Assembly: GCA_964479595.1 (NCBI GenBank)
Contig: CAYZMU010000036.1
Span: 1 to 11,642, forward strand
Direction of reading: 5' to 3'
DNA: 11,642 bases
Source of the DNA: Firm-04 sp964479595
GTDB taxonomy: Bacteria > Bacillota > Clostridia > Oscillospirales > Ruminococcaceae
The notes beneath the pieces are model-generated. The model had not been told where the DNA came from and made no database searches. It saw nothing but the letters and a program-made list of their open reading frames with translations. Positions 1-5,532 of the stretch are shown here, one piece after another (within the stretch, counting starts at the first letter, position 1; every line of letters starts with the position of its first letter). The translations under genes and the position numbers were made by a program.

Positions 1-4
1 GGTC

Positions 5-33
5 TTGCAATTTCGCGCGGAATATGTTATACT
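5..33 (+). promoter_or_regulatory. SigA-type promoter of tRNA-Gln
   Basis: The -35 box is TTGCAA (5-10) and the -10 box is TATACT (28-33), separated by 17 bp. Transcription would start near position 40, just before the tRNA 5' end at 42. Spacing and placement make this a convincing promoter. Confidence 0.85.
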
Positions 34-41
34 GGAGCGGG

Positions 42-113
42 TGGGGCATAGCCAAGCGGTAAGGCACCAGACTTTGACTCTGGCACGCGTAGGTTCGAAT
101 CCTGCTGCCCCAA
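42..113 (+). tRNA. tRNA-Gln (anticodon UUG)
   Basis: This is a complete 72-nt cloverleaf. The acceptor stem TGGGGCA (42-48) pairs with TGCCCCA (106-112) and the discriminator is A113. The anticodon stem CCAGA/TCTGG (67-71/79-83) encloses the loop CTTTGAC, giving anticodon TTG at 74-76, which reads CAA and wobbles to CAG. The T-arm carries the expected GGTTCGAATCC. The 3' CCA is not encoded, so it would be added after transcription. It stands alone, with its own promoter and terminator. Confidence 0.97.
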
Positions 114-142
114 CGCGCGGCGGAAAGCGCCGCAAAAATAAA

Positions 143-176
143 GGAGGCCTTCAAGCAGAGGCCTCCCCTTATTTTT
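143..176. terminator. Bidirectional intrinsic terminator
   Basis: An 8-bp stem GGAGGCCT (143-150) / AGGCCTCC (159-166) with an 8-nt loop is followed on the plus strand by a T-rich run (169-180), which ends the tRNA-Gln transcript. On the minus strand the same hairpin is followed by TTTATTTTTG (133-142), so it can also stop the long minus-strand transcript arriving from the promoter at 949-977. Confidence 0.85.
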
Positions 177-942
177 TATTCAATTGTAAGCGGTATCGCG
201 TCTATGTCAAAGCGTCTCACGGACTCCGCGCGAGCCCAACCGCTTCAATGCGGGAACCGCACACACCGGGATTCACGAAACAGTGTGCCCTGCCCTTCCC
301 GCGCGCAGGGAGAAATCATTTTCCGCCCATTTCCCCATTGACCTGACATCATCTCAGCAGCCCGCCGACTGTATACGCCCGCGCGGCACAGTCATGCTGC
401 TGTCGGCAGCCGCCTCCGACTGCCTAAAAAACACCGCTTGCTGCATTGCCGGCTGCGCGCTCTCCATAAACCCCGGACAAAGACGGGGGAGAACCGGTCC
501 GTCGACCGTCGGATTCCGCGCTGCCTTCCATATCGGAAACGCGCCTGCCCGGACGAAAAACGCGGGCACAACGGCGCAAATATTACGCGGAAATCTCAAA
601 GCGCGAGCCGATGCCAATGGATGGGACAAATCCCATGCTGTCCATCGGGGCTCACAACCTTTCTGAACCGAAACTGCGGCACGAGACCGAAAGCTTACCC
701 TAAGGGGCAAGACCACGAGAACGTCCGAAAACGCCCCGGAAACGCCGCTGATTCGTAATCGAACAGCCAGACCGTATGCAAAACCGGACTCCAAGGACCC
801 CAGAACCCCCGAACATCCGCCGCCGCGGGAGCCAAAGCACAAGAGCCGCGTAAAGCCGACCAACTTAGACTTTGGAATCACCCGGGAAACGAACCCGAAG
901 GAAGAGGGCGGAGCCACCGCGCTCACACACCTGCTGTTCCTT
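143..942 (-). ncRNA. Candidate large structured non-coding RNA (about 800 nt)
   Basis: No credible protein gene lies between 167 and 1087. A strong minus-strand promoter (949-977) would start RNA near 942, and the next good minus-strand terminator is the hairpin at 143-166. The interval is dense with inverted repeats that can form long-range helices: 250-256 with 296-302 (7 bp) enclosing 259-264 with 283-288 (6 bp); 210-214 with 241-245 enclosing 221-226 with 232-237; 367-372 with 388-393; 396-400 with 406-410; 541-551 with 563-577 (11 bp with a bulge); 605-613 with 643-653 around the hairpin 621-636; 676-680 with 744-748 enclosing 704-708 with 733-737. I do not recognise the family. RNase P RNA, tmRNA and SRP RNA hallmarks are absent. 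Size and setting invite comparison with ornate large RNAs such as ROOL or GOLLD, but that is a guess. The strand rests mainly on the promoter and terminator; one wobble pair (in 221-237) favours minus and one terminal wobble (249/303) favours plus. Confidence 0.55.
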
Positions 943-948
943 GACTAT

Positions 949-977
949 AGTATAGCACATTTTTTGGAAAAAGTCAA
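949..977 (-). promoter_or_regulatory. Strong minus-strand promoter, apparent start of the large RNA
   Basis: Read on the minus strand, TTGACT (977-972) and TATACT (954-949) are separated by 17 bp, with an extended -10 TGC directly before the -10 box. It lies in an AT-rich island (about 940-1060) within otherwise GC-rich DNA and is divergent from the promoter at 1027-1055. No protein gene follows it. Confidence 0.85.
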
Positions 978-1026
978 TAGTTTCTGACAACTTTTTTTGA
1001 AATTTTCGGGAAAATTTTCTGAGGGC

Positions 1027-1055
1027 TTGACATTTTCGGAAAAAAAGAGTATGAT
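1027..1055 (+). promoter_or_regulatory. SigA-type promoter of the DUF1292 gene
   Basis: A perfect -35 TTGACA (1027-1032) and the -10 TATGAT (1050-1055) are 17 bp apart. The predicted start near 1062 leaves a leader of about 50 nt before the ATG at 1115. Confidence 0.9.
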
Positions 1056-1114
1056 AAGAGCAGCGGGGAACCGCAATCAAACAGCCGGTGTCAGGCCGGC
1101 GGAACGGAGCGCTT

Positions 1115-1486
1115 ATGAGCAGCGATGAAATGCGTTTTGGACCTGAGGGAAACGAACCCGACAACAAGCGGGAAACGGACGACGAGGATTTCGGGTTTGA
1201 GGAGAACGCGGATATCTACACCCTGATTGACGAGAACGGCGACGAGGCGGATTTTGAACTGGTGGACATGATTGAGGAGGACGGCAAGACCTATTTCGCG
1301 TTCGTGCCCTATGTGGAGGATCCAAAGCAGTTTCTCGAGGACGAATGCGAGATTGTGGTGCTGGAAGGGCATACCACGGACGACGACGAGATGTTCTTTG
1401 AGCCTATTGAGGACGATGAGGAGTATCAGCGCATCGGGGAGATGTTTCTGGAGCGCCTCAATGACGAGGACTGGGAAGGCGAATAA
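1115..1486 (+). CDS. DUF1292 domain protein (YrzB family)
   Basis: A small, extremely acidic cytoplasmic protein of 123 aa. The family core begins near residue 33 (YTLIDENGDEADFELVDM) and continues through an EDGKTYFAFVP segment and a DECEIVVLE strand, matching the DUF1292 pattern of a beta-strand, an acidic turn, 'F-x-hh-x-h-x-x-G-K-x-Y' and a closing 'hhhL' strand. The C-terminal tail is Asp/Glu-rich. I chose the ATG at 1115 because GGAG (1106-1109) precedes it by 5 nt; an in-frame GTG at 1088 would add nine residues but has no comparable site. Biochemical function is unknown for the family. In many Firmicutes yrzB sits with alaS, yrzL and ruvX, but here it is a single gene under its own promoter. 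Confidence 0.88.
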   Translation: MSSDEMRFGPEGNEPDNKRETDDEDFGFEENADIYTLIDENGDEADFELVDMIEEDGKTYFAFVPYVEDPKQFLEDECEIVVLEGHTTDDDEMFFEPIEDDEEYQRIGEMFLERLNDEDWEGE

Positions 1487-1509
1487 CCGCTGTCAATCGG
1501 CGAAGCGCA

Positions 1510-1531
1510 CAAAGTTTTTATAAAAACTTTG
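1510..1531. repeat. 22-nt perfect palindrome downstream of the DUF1292 gene
   Basis: The half-site CAAAGTTTTTA (1510-1520) is followed immediately by its exact reverse complement (1521-1531). As RNA it would fold into an AU-rich hairpin 24 nt after the stop codon. It lacks a following T-run, so it is a poor classical terminator; it could stabilise the mRNA 3' end, stop transcription weakly, or be a protein-binding site. Confidence 0.6.
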
Positions 1532-1569
1532 GTGAAAATGACGATTGCTTTTTGGGGTCGCTTTCTGCC

Positions 1570-1598
1570 TTGTTCGAGCAAGCCCGACATGATATAAT
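1570..1598 (+). promoter_or_regulatory. Promoter of the ~200-nt candidate RNA
   Basis: TTGTTC (1570-1575) and a perfect TATAAT (1593-1598) are separated by 17 bp. Start is expected near 1605. A second promoter lies at 1819-1847, so this one is not needed for the sseB-family gene. Confidence 0.8.
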
Positions 1599-1604
1599 CC
1601 AACA

Positions 1605-1805
1605 TATATAAATAGGGAACCACGGCTCCGCGCTAAGGATTGCAGACCTCCCGCGCCCTCGTTTCTTTTGAGGGGCGGTAGCAGGGAGCGAGAGCTTCGC
1701 GGGCGGGTACCCACCTGCTTTTCGCGGGTTTTATTCTTCGGGCGACGGCAAGGCGGAGGGGAGCATACGCGGGCGGGCGCTTTTGGGCGTTCGTCCGCTT
1801 TCAAT
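1605..1805 (+). ncRNA. Candidate structured RNA, possibly 6S RNA (ssrS)
   Basis: A self-contained transcription unit: promoter at 1570-1598, no open reading frame with a ribosome binding site, and a terminator at 1769-1805, giving about 200 nt. Visible pairings include a closing stem CTCCGC (1626-1631) with GCGGAG (1753-1758), CCCGCG (1650-1655) with CGCGGG (1723-1728), the hairpin CCCTC/GAGGG (1656-1660/1670-1674), and AGCAGG (1680-1685) with CCTGCT (1714-1719). The length and a place beside a yrzB-type gene in a Clostridia-like genome resemble 6S RNA, the RNA that binds the SigA holoenzyme. The three-way shape I draw is not the textbook 6S rod with a central bubble, so the family name is tentative; that a non-coding RNA exists here is better supported. 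Confidence 0.55.
1769..1805 (+). terminator. Intrinsic terminator of the ~200-nt RNA
   Basis: A 12-bp stem, 1769-1780 with 1787-1798 and a 6-nt loop, has three G-U wobbles that pair only in a plus-strand transcript (they become A-C mismatches on the other strand). It is followed by TTTC and AATTT. The T-run is short but the stem is strong. Confidence 0.7.
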
Positions 1806-1818
1806 TTCGCCGAAAGGC

Positions 1819-1847
1819 TTGCAATTTTTGGCGCGATGTGCTATAAT
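1819..1847 (+). promoter_or_regulatory. Promoter of the sseB-family gene
   Basis: TTGCAA (1819-1824) and TATAAT (1842-1847) are separated by 17 bp, with an extended -10 TGC immediately upstream of the -10 box. The predicted leader is about 40 nt. Confidence 0.9.
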
Positions 1848-1895
1848 AAAAATGTATGCCGAGGGGCAAATTCAAGGAACAAGGAGGAAAAAGGG

Positions 1896-2798
1896 ATGCC
1901 CGAACCCAATGAGCCGGTAACGAATCCGGTGCTTGTGGACGCGATGGCGACTTTTCGGCTTGACTTTACCAACCGCGAACGGGAAAGAGCGTTTCTGGAA
2001 GCCGCGGTGGAGGCGAAATATCTGGTTCCCGCGATGATTCAGCGCCCCGCGCAGGTCAAAGAGGGCGAGCAGCAGCAGGTGAACATAACGTTTCAGGTTC
2101 TCAAGACGATGAAGGGGGACCAATACATCCCCGCCTACACGGACGCGATTGAGCTGCAGAAGAACCGCCAGCCCGGGGAGCGGCGCAACGCCGTGGTGAT
2201 GGACTTCATGACGATCTACCGCTTCGTGAAGGAGCATGAGGAGATAAGCGGCATGGTCATCAACCCGCTCGGGAGCAACCTCTGCCTGATACGCGACCAG
2301 ATCGTCGCGATTGGCGACCACGACGGGGAGATTCAGATGTCTCCGCCCAGACCCGCCGCGCCGAGCCCGCAAAGCAGCGAGGGACAGCCCGCGCCCGTCA
2401 GCACCGCGGAGGCGGCCAGAGAGGCGCAGCAGGCGGCGATTCGCGCGGCGATGGCGGATATGGAGAAGGCAAAGCAGGAGCAGGAGAGCGAGGAGCCGAA
2501 AAAGGAAAGCGTCACGGACGAACTTTTAAGCGCGCTCAAGAGCTGCCTCAAGAAACAGAAGGCGGTCAAGAAGGCGTATATCCGCGAGGAGAGCGAGAGC
2601 GGGGAATCCTTCCTGCTGCTGGCGCTCGAGGCGGACGAATCCGCGAATCTCGAGGAAATCGGCGCGGCAGTGTCGCAGGACTGCGCGGATTTAGCGGATT
2701 TGCCGTTTGACTGCGTGCCCGCGAGTTCGATTCGCGCCAAGGAACTGGTCTCGGCTGAGAAACCGTTTTACGAAAAGAAACGGTTCGGAATTTTTTAA
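1896..2798 (+). CDS. SseB family protein (enhanced serine sensitivity family)
   Basis: A 300-aa cytoplasmic protein with no signal peptide or membrane segment. Residues about 10-145 match the SseB N-terminal domain (NPVLVDAMATF near the start, then the AFLEAA and YLVPAMI segments and the later VVMDFMTIYRF). A Pro/Ala/Gln/Glu-rich charged linker (about 150-205) precedes a C-terminal SseB-type domain with KAYIREE, a LLLALEAD strand and a closing FDCVPA segment. Overproduction of E. coli SseB changes sensitivity to serine; the molecular role is unclear, and in Firmicutes the family is mostly uncharacterised. The ATG at 1896 is fixed by AAGGAGG at 1881-1887, 8 nt upstream; the longer open frame to 1668 covers the upstream RNA and promoter and is not coding. 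The cellulase gene begins 19 nt after its stop. Confidence 0.82.
   Translation: MPEPNEPVTNPVLVDAMATFRLDFTNRERERAFLEAAVEAKYLVPAMIQRPAQVKEGEQQQVNITFQVLKTMKGDQYIPAYTDAIELQKNRQPGERRNAVVMDFMTIYRFVKEHEEISGMVINPLGSNLCLIRDQIVAIGDHDGEIQMSPPRPAAPSPQSSEGQPAPVSTAEAAREAQQAAIRAAMADMEKAKQEQESEEPKKESVTDELLSALKSCLKKQKAVKKAYIREESESGESFLLLALEADESANLEEIGAAVSQDCADLADLPFDCVPASSIRAKELVSAEKPFYEKKRFGIF
2761..2797 (+). terminator. Possible terminator overlapping the end of the sseB-family gene
   Basis: AACCGTTT (2761-2768) pairs with AAACGGTT (2778-2785) in an 8-bp stem with a 9-nt loop, and a six-T run follows at 2791-2796. The 5-nt gap between stem and T-run makes it imperfect. If it works it would cut or reduce read-through into the cellulase gene at 2818. 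Confidence 0.45.
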
Positions 2799-2817
2799 CG
2801 GAAAACAAGGGGGAATT

Positions 2818-4590
2818 ATGATGAAAGGAAAGTCGCTGCTTTCGCTCTGCCTGGCGGGCGCGCTGGCGGCGGGCAGCCTCACGGGCTCTTTCGCGGCACT
2901 GCCGCGGGCGAACGCCGTGGACGGCACGGGCGATGACTGGCTCCACGCCGAGGGCAGCCGCCTCTACGACATGAACGGCAACGAGGTCTGGCTGACGGGC
3001 GCGAACTGGTTCGGGCTCAACTGCTCCGAGAACGCGCCGCACGGGCTCTACGCGGCGGAGGCGGATCCGTTCCTGCAGGCGGTCGCCGACCACGGCTTCA
3101 ATGTGATACGCTTCCCGATTTCCACGGAACTGCTGCTCTCGTGGATGAACGGGACGCCGAATGAGGTAAGTTCCGTACAGGCGTGGGGCGATGAGAATCA
3201 GGGCTTCAATCTCGATTTTCTGGAGGAGGACGGCAAGACCGTCAAGAATTCGCTCGAGATTTTCGACCTGCTGATTGAGAAATGCAAGAAGTACGGGCTC
3301 AAGTGTTTTCTGGACGTGCACAGCCCGCATTCGGACAACTCCGGCCACAACTACAACCTCTGGTACGGCAAGGAAACGGCGGACGGCACGGTGATTACGA
3401 CCGACATCTGGATTGAGACGCTCGCGTGGACCGCCAGGCGCTACGCCAATGACGACACTATCTTAGGGTTTGACCTCAAGAACGAACCGCACGGCAAGGG
3501 GCAAGAGGGAACAGCCGCCGCCAAATGGGACGACTCCACGGACGAGAACAACTGGCAGTACGCCGCGACACAGTGCGCCAACGCCATTCTCGCGGAGAAC
3601 CCCAACGCGCTCATTTTCGTGGAGGGCGTGGAGCAGACGCTCAAGGACCCGTCCACCGGGACTTGGGGAATGCCCGACTCGCTGACGGACTCGCCGTATG
3701 TTCCGGCGTGGTGGGGCGGAAATCTCCGCGGCGTGCGCGACAACCCCGTGGTTCCGGATTCCGGGACGAGCCAGATTGTCTATTCGCCGCACGACTACGG
3801 CCCTTCCGTTTTCGCGCAGACATGGTTTGACAAGGACTTCACGGAGCAGACGCTTTTAGACGACTACTGGTACGATACCTGGGCGTATATCAATGAGGAG
3901 GACATCGCGCCGCTGCTTATCGGCGAGTGGGGCGGACACATGGACGACGGCAAGAACCAGAAATGGATGGGCCTGCTGCGCGACTACATGATAAACCACC
4001 ACATCAGCCACACGTTCTGGTGCTTAAACCCCAATTCCGGCGACACCGGCGGGCTGCTCGGGACGGATTTCGTGACATGGGACGAGGAGAAATACGGTCT
4101 TGTGGAGCCTTCCCTCTGGCAGACGCTCGAGTCGGGCAAGTATGTGGGGCTCGACCACAGCACGCCGCTTGGCGCGAACGGGCTCTCGCTCAATGAGTTC
4201 TACGAAAGCTACGCCTCCACCGAGGGCAGCAATTTAGACGGCGGCACGAAGGGCGACGGCAAGCCCGTGCAGACCGAAACGACCGCGAGCACGCAGGCTT
4301 CCGAAACCACGACAACCTCCGCCGCGCCGACAGAATCGACAACCACAACCTCCGAGAGCGCGGGCAACGAAACCACCACCGCGCTGACGGCGACACTCAA
4401 GGGTGACGTCAACTGCGACGGCAGCGTGACGATAGCGGACGCGGTTATGGCGAGCAGAGTGGTCTCTGACAACTTCACCGGCGTGACCGACGTGGGGCTG
4501 CTAAACGGCGACACCGACGGCGTTCCGGGGCTCGGTGAAGGGGACGTATCGGCACTATTGAAAGTACTGGCGCAACTCGCGGAGTTCTGA
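2818..4590 (+). CDS. Secreted GH5 endoglucanase (GH5_1-like) with C-terminal dockerin
   Basis: A 590-aa cellulosomal enzyme predicted to cleave internal beta-1,4-glucan bonds outside the cell. Residues 1-33 form a signal peptide (basic MMKGK, hydrophobic core, cleavage near ANA-VDG). The GH5 barrel (about 39-445) carries Arg98 in NVIRFP, His168 in LDVHSP, the acid/base Glu223 in FDLKNEPHG, His325/Tyr327 in SPHDYG and the nucleophile Glu370 in LIGEWGG. IFVEGVEQ, WWGGNLRG and NPNSGDTGG segments resemble the Acidothermus E1 endocellulase, hence GH5_1-like. A Thr/Ser/Glu linker (485-525) leads to the dockerin (527-590). Loop one is canonical (D530, N532, D534, D541); loop two (563-576) is altered. 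Start codons at 2818 and 2821 both follow AAGGGGG (2807-2813); 2821 has the better 7-nt spacing. No own promoter is visible, so it may be read from the sseB promoter. Confidence 0.93.
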   Translation: MMKGKSLLSLCLAGALAAGSLTGSFAALPRANAVDGTGDDWLHAEGSRLYDMNGNEVWLTGANWFGLNCSENAPHGLYAAEADPFLQAVADHGFNVIRFPISTELLLSWMNGTPNEVSSVQAWGDENQGFNLDFLEEDGKTVKNSLEIFDLLIEKCKKYGLKCFLDVHSPHSDNSGHNYNLWYGKETADGTVITTDIWIETLAWTARRYANDDTILGFDLKNEPHGKGQEGTAAAKWDDSTDENNWQYAATQCANAILAENPNALIFVEGVEQTLKDPSTGTWGMPDSLTDSPYVPAWWGGNLRGVRDNPVVPDSGTSQIVYSPHDYGPSVFAQTWFDKDFTEQTLLDDYWYDTWAYINEEDIAPLLIGEWGGHMDDGKNQKWMGLLRDYMINHHISHTFWCLNPNSGDTGGLLGTDFVTWDEEKYGLVEPSLWQTLESGKYVGLDHSTPLGANGLSLNEFYESYASTEGSNLDGGTKGDGKPVQTETTASTQASETTTTSAAPTESTTTTSESAGNETTTALTATLKGDVNCDGSVTIADAVMASRVVSDNFTGVTDVGLLNGDTDGVPGLGEGDVSALLKVLAQLAEF

Positions 4591-4601
4591 ACGCAACAGA
4601 A

Positions 4602-4626
4602 AACCCCGTCCGATTCGGGCGGGGTT
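4602..4626. terminator. Bidirectional terminator between cellulase and pilin genes
   Basis: AACCCCGTCC (4602-4611) pairs with GGGCGGGGTT (4617-4626), 10 bp with one G-U and a GATTC loop. On the plus strand ATTT follows; on the minus strand TTTTCTGTTG follows, a better U-tract. It sits between convergent genes and can serve both. Confidence 0.8.
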
Positions 4627-4638
4627 ATTTCGCGGTCT

Positions 4639-4660
4639 TTTGGGCGTATTTGGGCGTATT
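4639..4660. repeat. Short tandem duplication at the pilin gene 3' end
   Basis: The 10-bp unit TGGGCGTATT occurs twice in a row (4641-4650, 4651-4660), and the identity extends two bases to the left. It abuts the stop codon of the pilin gene. It may be a chance slippage product. Confidence 0.6.
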
Positions 4661-5209
4661 CAGTTTCCCGCGTCGGTGTAGGCGGCACCCGCGCCGTAGT
4701 CGCAGGCGTCCGCGGAGGTGCACAGACCGTCAATCGTCGTATTCCGGATATCCTTGAACGCGTCCGGGGTCATCTGCTTTGGCCATGAGCCCGCGTATGC
4801 CCCTTTCTCGATTCCGACGCCCTTGCATTCCCCGTCCTCAAAGCGGATCGAAAGCTTCCGAATCTGCTTTACACTCGGAAAATGGTTCGCGATTCCCGCA
4901 GCCATAGCCTGATCCGCGTCGCTGTAGGGGTAATTCTCGGCTTTCGCCAGTTCCTCGCTGCCCAGCGCATAGTATTTGTCGCCAAATGTATTGACAACGT
5001 TGCTTAAATCCTCCAGCCGGCAGTAGTAGTTGTCCTCCGTCTCAATATCCGTCATGGTTATGGCGATGGCGTCCGCGACGGATTTCGCGTCGGAATTGGC
5101 GGACGTAATCTTGCTGTTTCGCACGTAGCCTATCATGACGGGCACTAAAATTGCCGCCAGCACGCCGATAATGGCGATGACCACGATAAGTTCAATTAAT
5201 GTAAATCCT
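4660..5209 (-). CDS. Type IV pilin-like protein, distal copy (5' end in assembly gap)
   Basis: The visible 182 residues begin at the prepilin cleavage site: G-F-T-L-I-E-L with Glu at mature position 5, then a hydrophobic N-terminal helix (IVVIAIIGVLAAILVPVM). This is the class III signal processed by a PilD-type prepilin peptidase, anchoring the subunit in the membrane before assembly. The remainder is a soluble acidic domain with four cysteines, in YYCRLED, GECKG and LCTSADACDY, that could form disulphides. The first few leader residues and the start codon are hidden in the N run. It follows the paralogous pilin gene at 5310-5494 in the same direction and probably shares its transcript. Codons here (TTA, ATT, CTT, AAT) differ from those of the upstream copy, suggesting lower expression. 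Confidence 0.88.
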
Positions 5210-5309
5210 NNNNNNNNNNNNNNNNNNNNNNNNNNNNNNNNNNNNNNNNNNNNNNNNNNNNNNNNNNNNNNNNNNNNNNNNNNNNNNNNNNNNNNNNNNN
5301 NNNNNNNNN
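5210..5309. other. Assembly gap (100 N)
   Basis: Exactly 100 N, the usual placeholder for a scaffold gap of unknown size. It removes the 3' part of one pilin gene and the 5' end of the next. The hidden sequence should hold a pilin C-terminal domain, a stop, a ribosome binding site and a start codon, so the real gap is probably longer than 100 bases. Confidence 0.97.
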
Positions 5310-5494
5310 TCCGTGTCGAGGTCGGTCAGACCGGAGTTGATGCCCGTGCTGACTTCCTTGGCGTTGGAGTTGGCGGATGTGATCTTGGATCTGGTCACGT
5401 AGCCGAGCATCGCCGGCACGAGGATAGCGGCCAGAACACCGATGATCGCGATAACCACGATCAGCTCGATAAGCGTAAAGCCTTTCTTTTTCAT
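5310..5494 (-). CDS. Type IV pilin-like protein, proximal copy (3' end in assembly gap)
   Basis: The visible 61 residues start MKKKG-FTLIELIVVIAI: a very short basic leader, a prepilin peptidase site, Phe+1, Glu+5 and a long hydrophobic helix, followed by GYVTRSKITSANSNAKEVS. It is a close paralogue of the downstream copy (shared GYVxxSKITSANSxAK after the helix), so the pair arose by tandem duplication. The ATG at 5494 is set by AGGAGG (5506-5501) 6 nt upstream; the ATG at 5509 overlaps that site and is rejected. Codons are the GC-rich, high-expression type (ATC, CTC, TCC, AAG), and the promoter is perfect consensus, so this is probably the major subunit. A tandem pilA1-pilA2 pair is known in Ruminococcus albus, where Pil proteins take part in adhesion to cellulose. 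Confidence 0.9.
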
Positions 5495-5518
5495 GATAAA
5501 CCTCCTCATGAATCCAAG

Positions 5519-5532
5519 GGGGCTTTCGCCCC
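5519..5532 (-). other. Leader hairpin with GAAA tetraloop before the pilin start
   Basis: On the minus strand GGGGC-GAAA-GCCCC forms a 5-bp GNRA-capped hairpin 12 nt upstream of the AGGAGG site, in a leader of about 135 nt. It could stabilise the pilin mRNA or keep the ribosome site accessible; no ligand-binding fold is recognisable. Confidence 0.5.

Noticed and set aside
5..346. Plus-strand open frame running through the tRNA
   Set aside because: It crosses the promoter, the tRNA-Gln gene and the terminator, so it cannot be a protein gene.
283..758. Plus-strand open frames in the RNA region
   Set aside because: No ribosome binding site or promoter, and the overlapping frames are mutually exclusive with atypical composition.
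354..926. Minus-strand open frame of 190 codons, starting with GTG just after the minus-strand promoter
   Set aside because: Although an AAGGA lies upstream, the translation is low-complexity Ser/Arg/Ala/Gly-rich with no domain, and long open frames are expected by chance at this GC content. The inverted repeats fit an RNA better.
143..942. RNase P RNA, tmRNA or SRP RNA
   Set aside because: Their conserved cores (GAGGAAAGTCC-type, the tmRNA ends with a tag frame, and the SRP GGAAGG-type loop) were sought on both strands and not seen.
1605..1805. T-box or riboswitch for the sseB-family gene
   Set aside because: A terminator and then a fresh promoter separate it from the gene, and no T-box or known aptamer sequence is evident.
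1668..1895. Longer N-terminus for the sseB-family protein
   Set aside because: It would translate the upstream RNA, its terminator and the promoter; the ATG at 1896 has an ideal ribosome binding site.
2707..2817. Longer N-terminus for the cellulase
   Set aside because: It would overlap the sseB-family gene and hide the signal peptide inside the protein.
4660..5494. A single pilin gene interrupted by the N run
   Set aside because: Both sides of the gap carry their own prepilin cleavage motif and N-terminal helix, so there are at least two genes.
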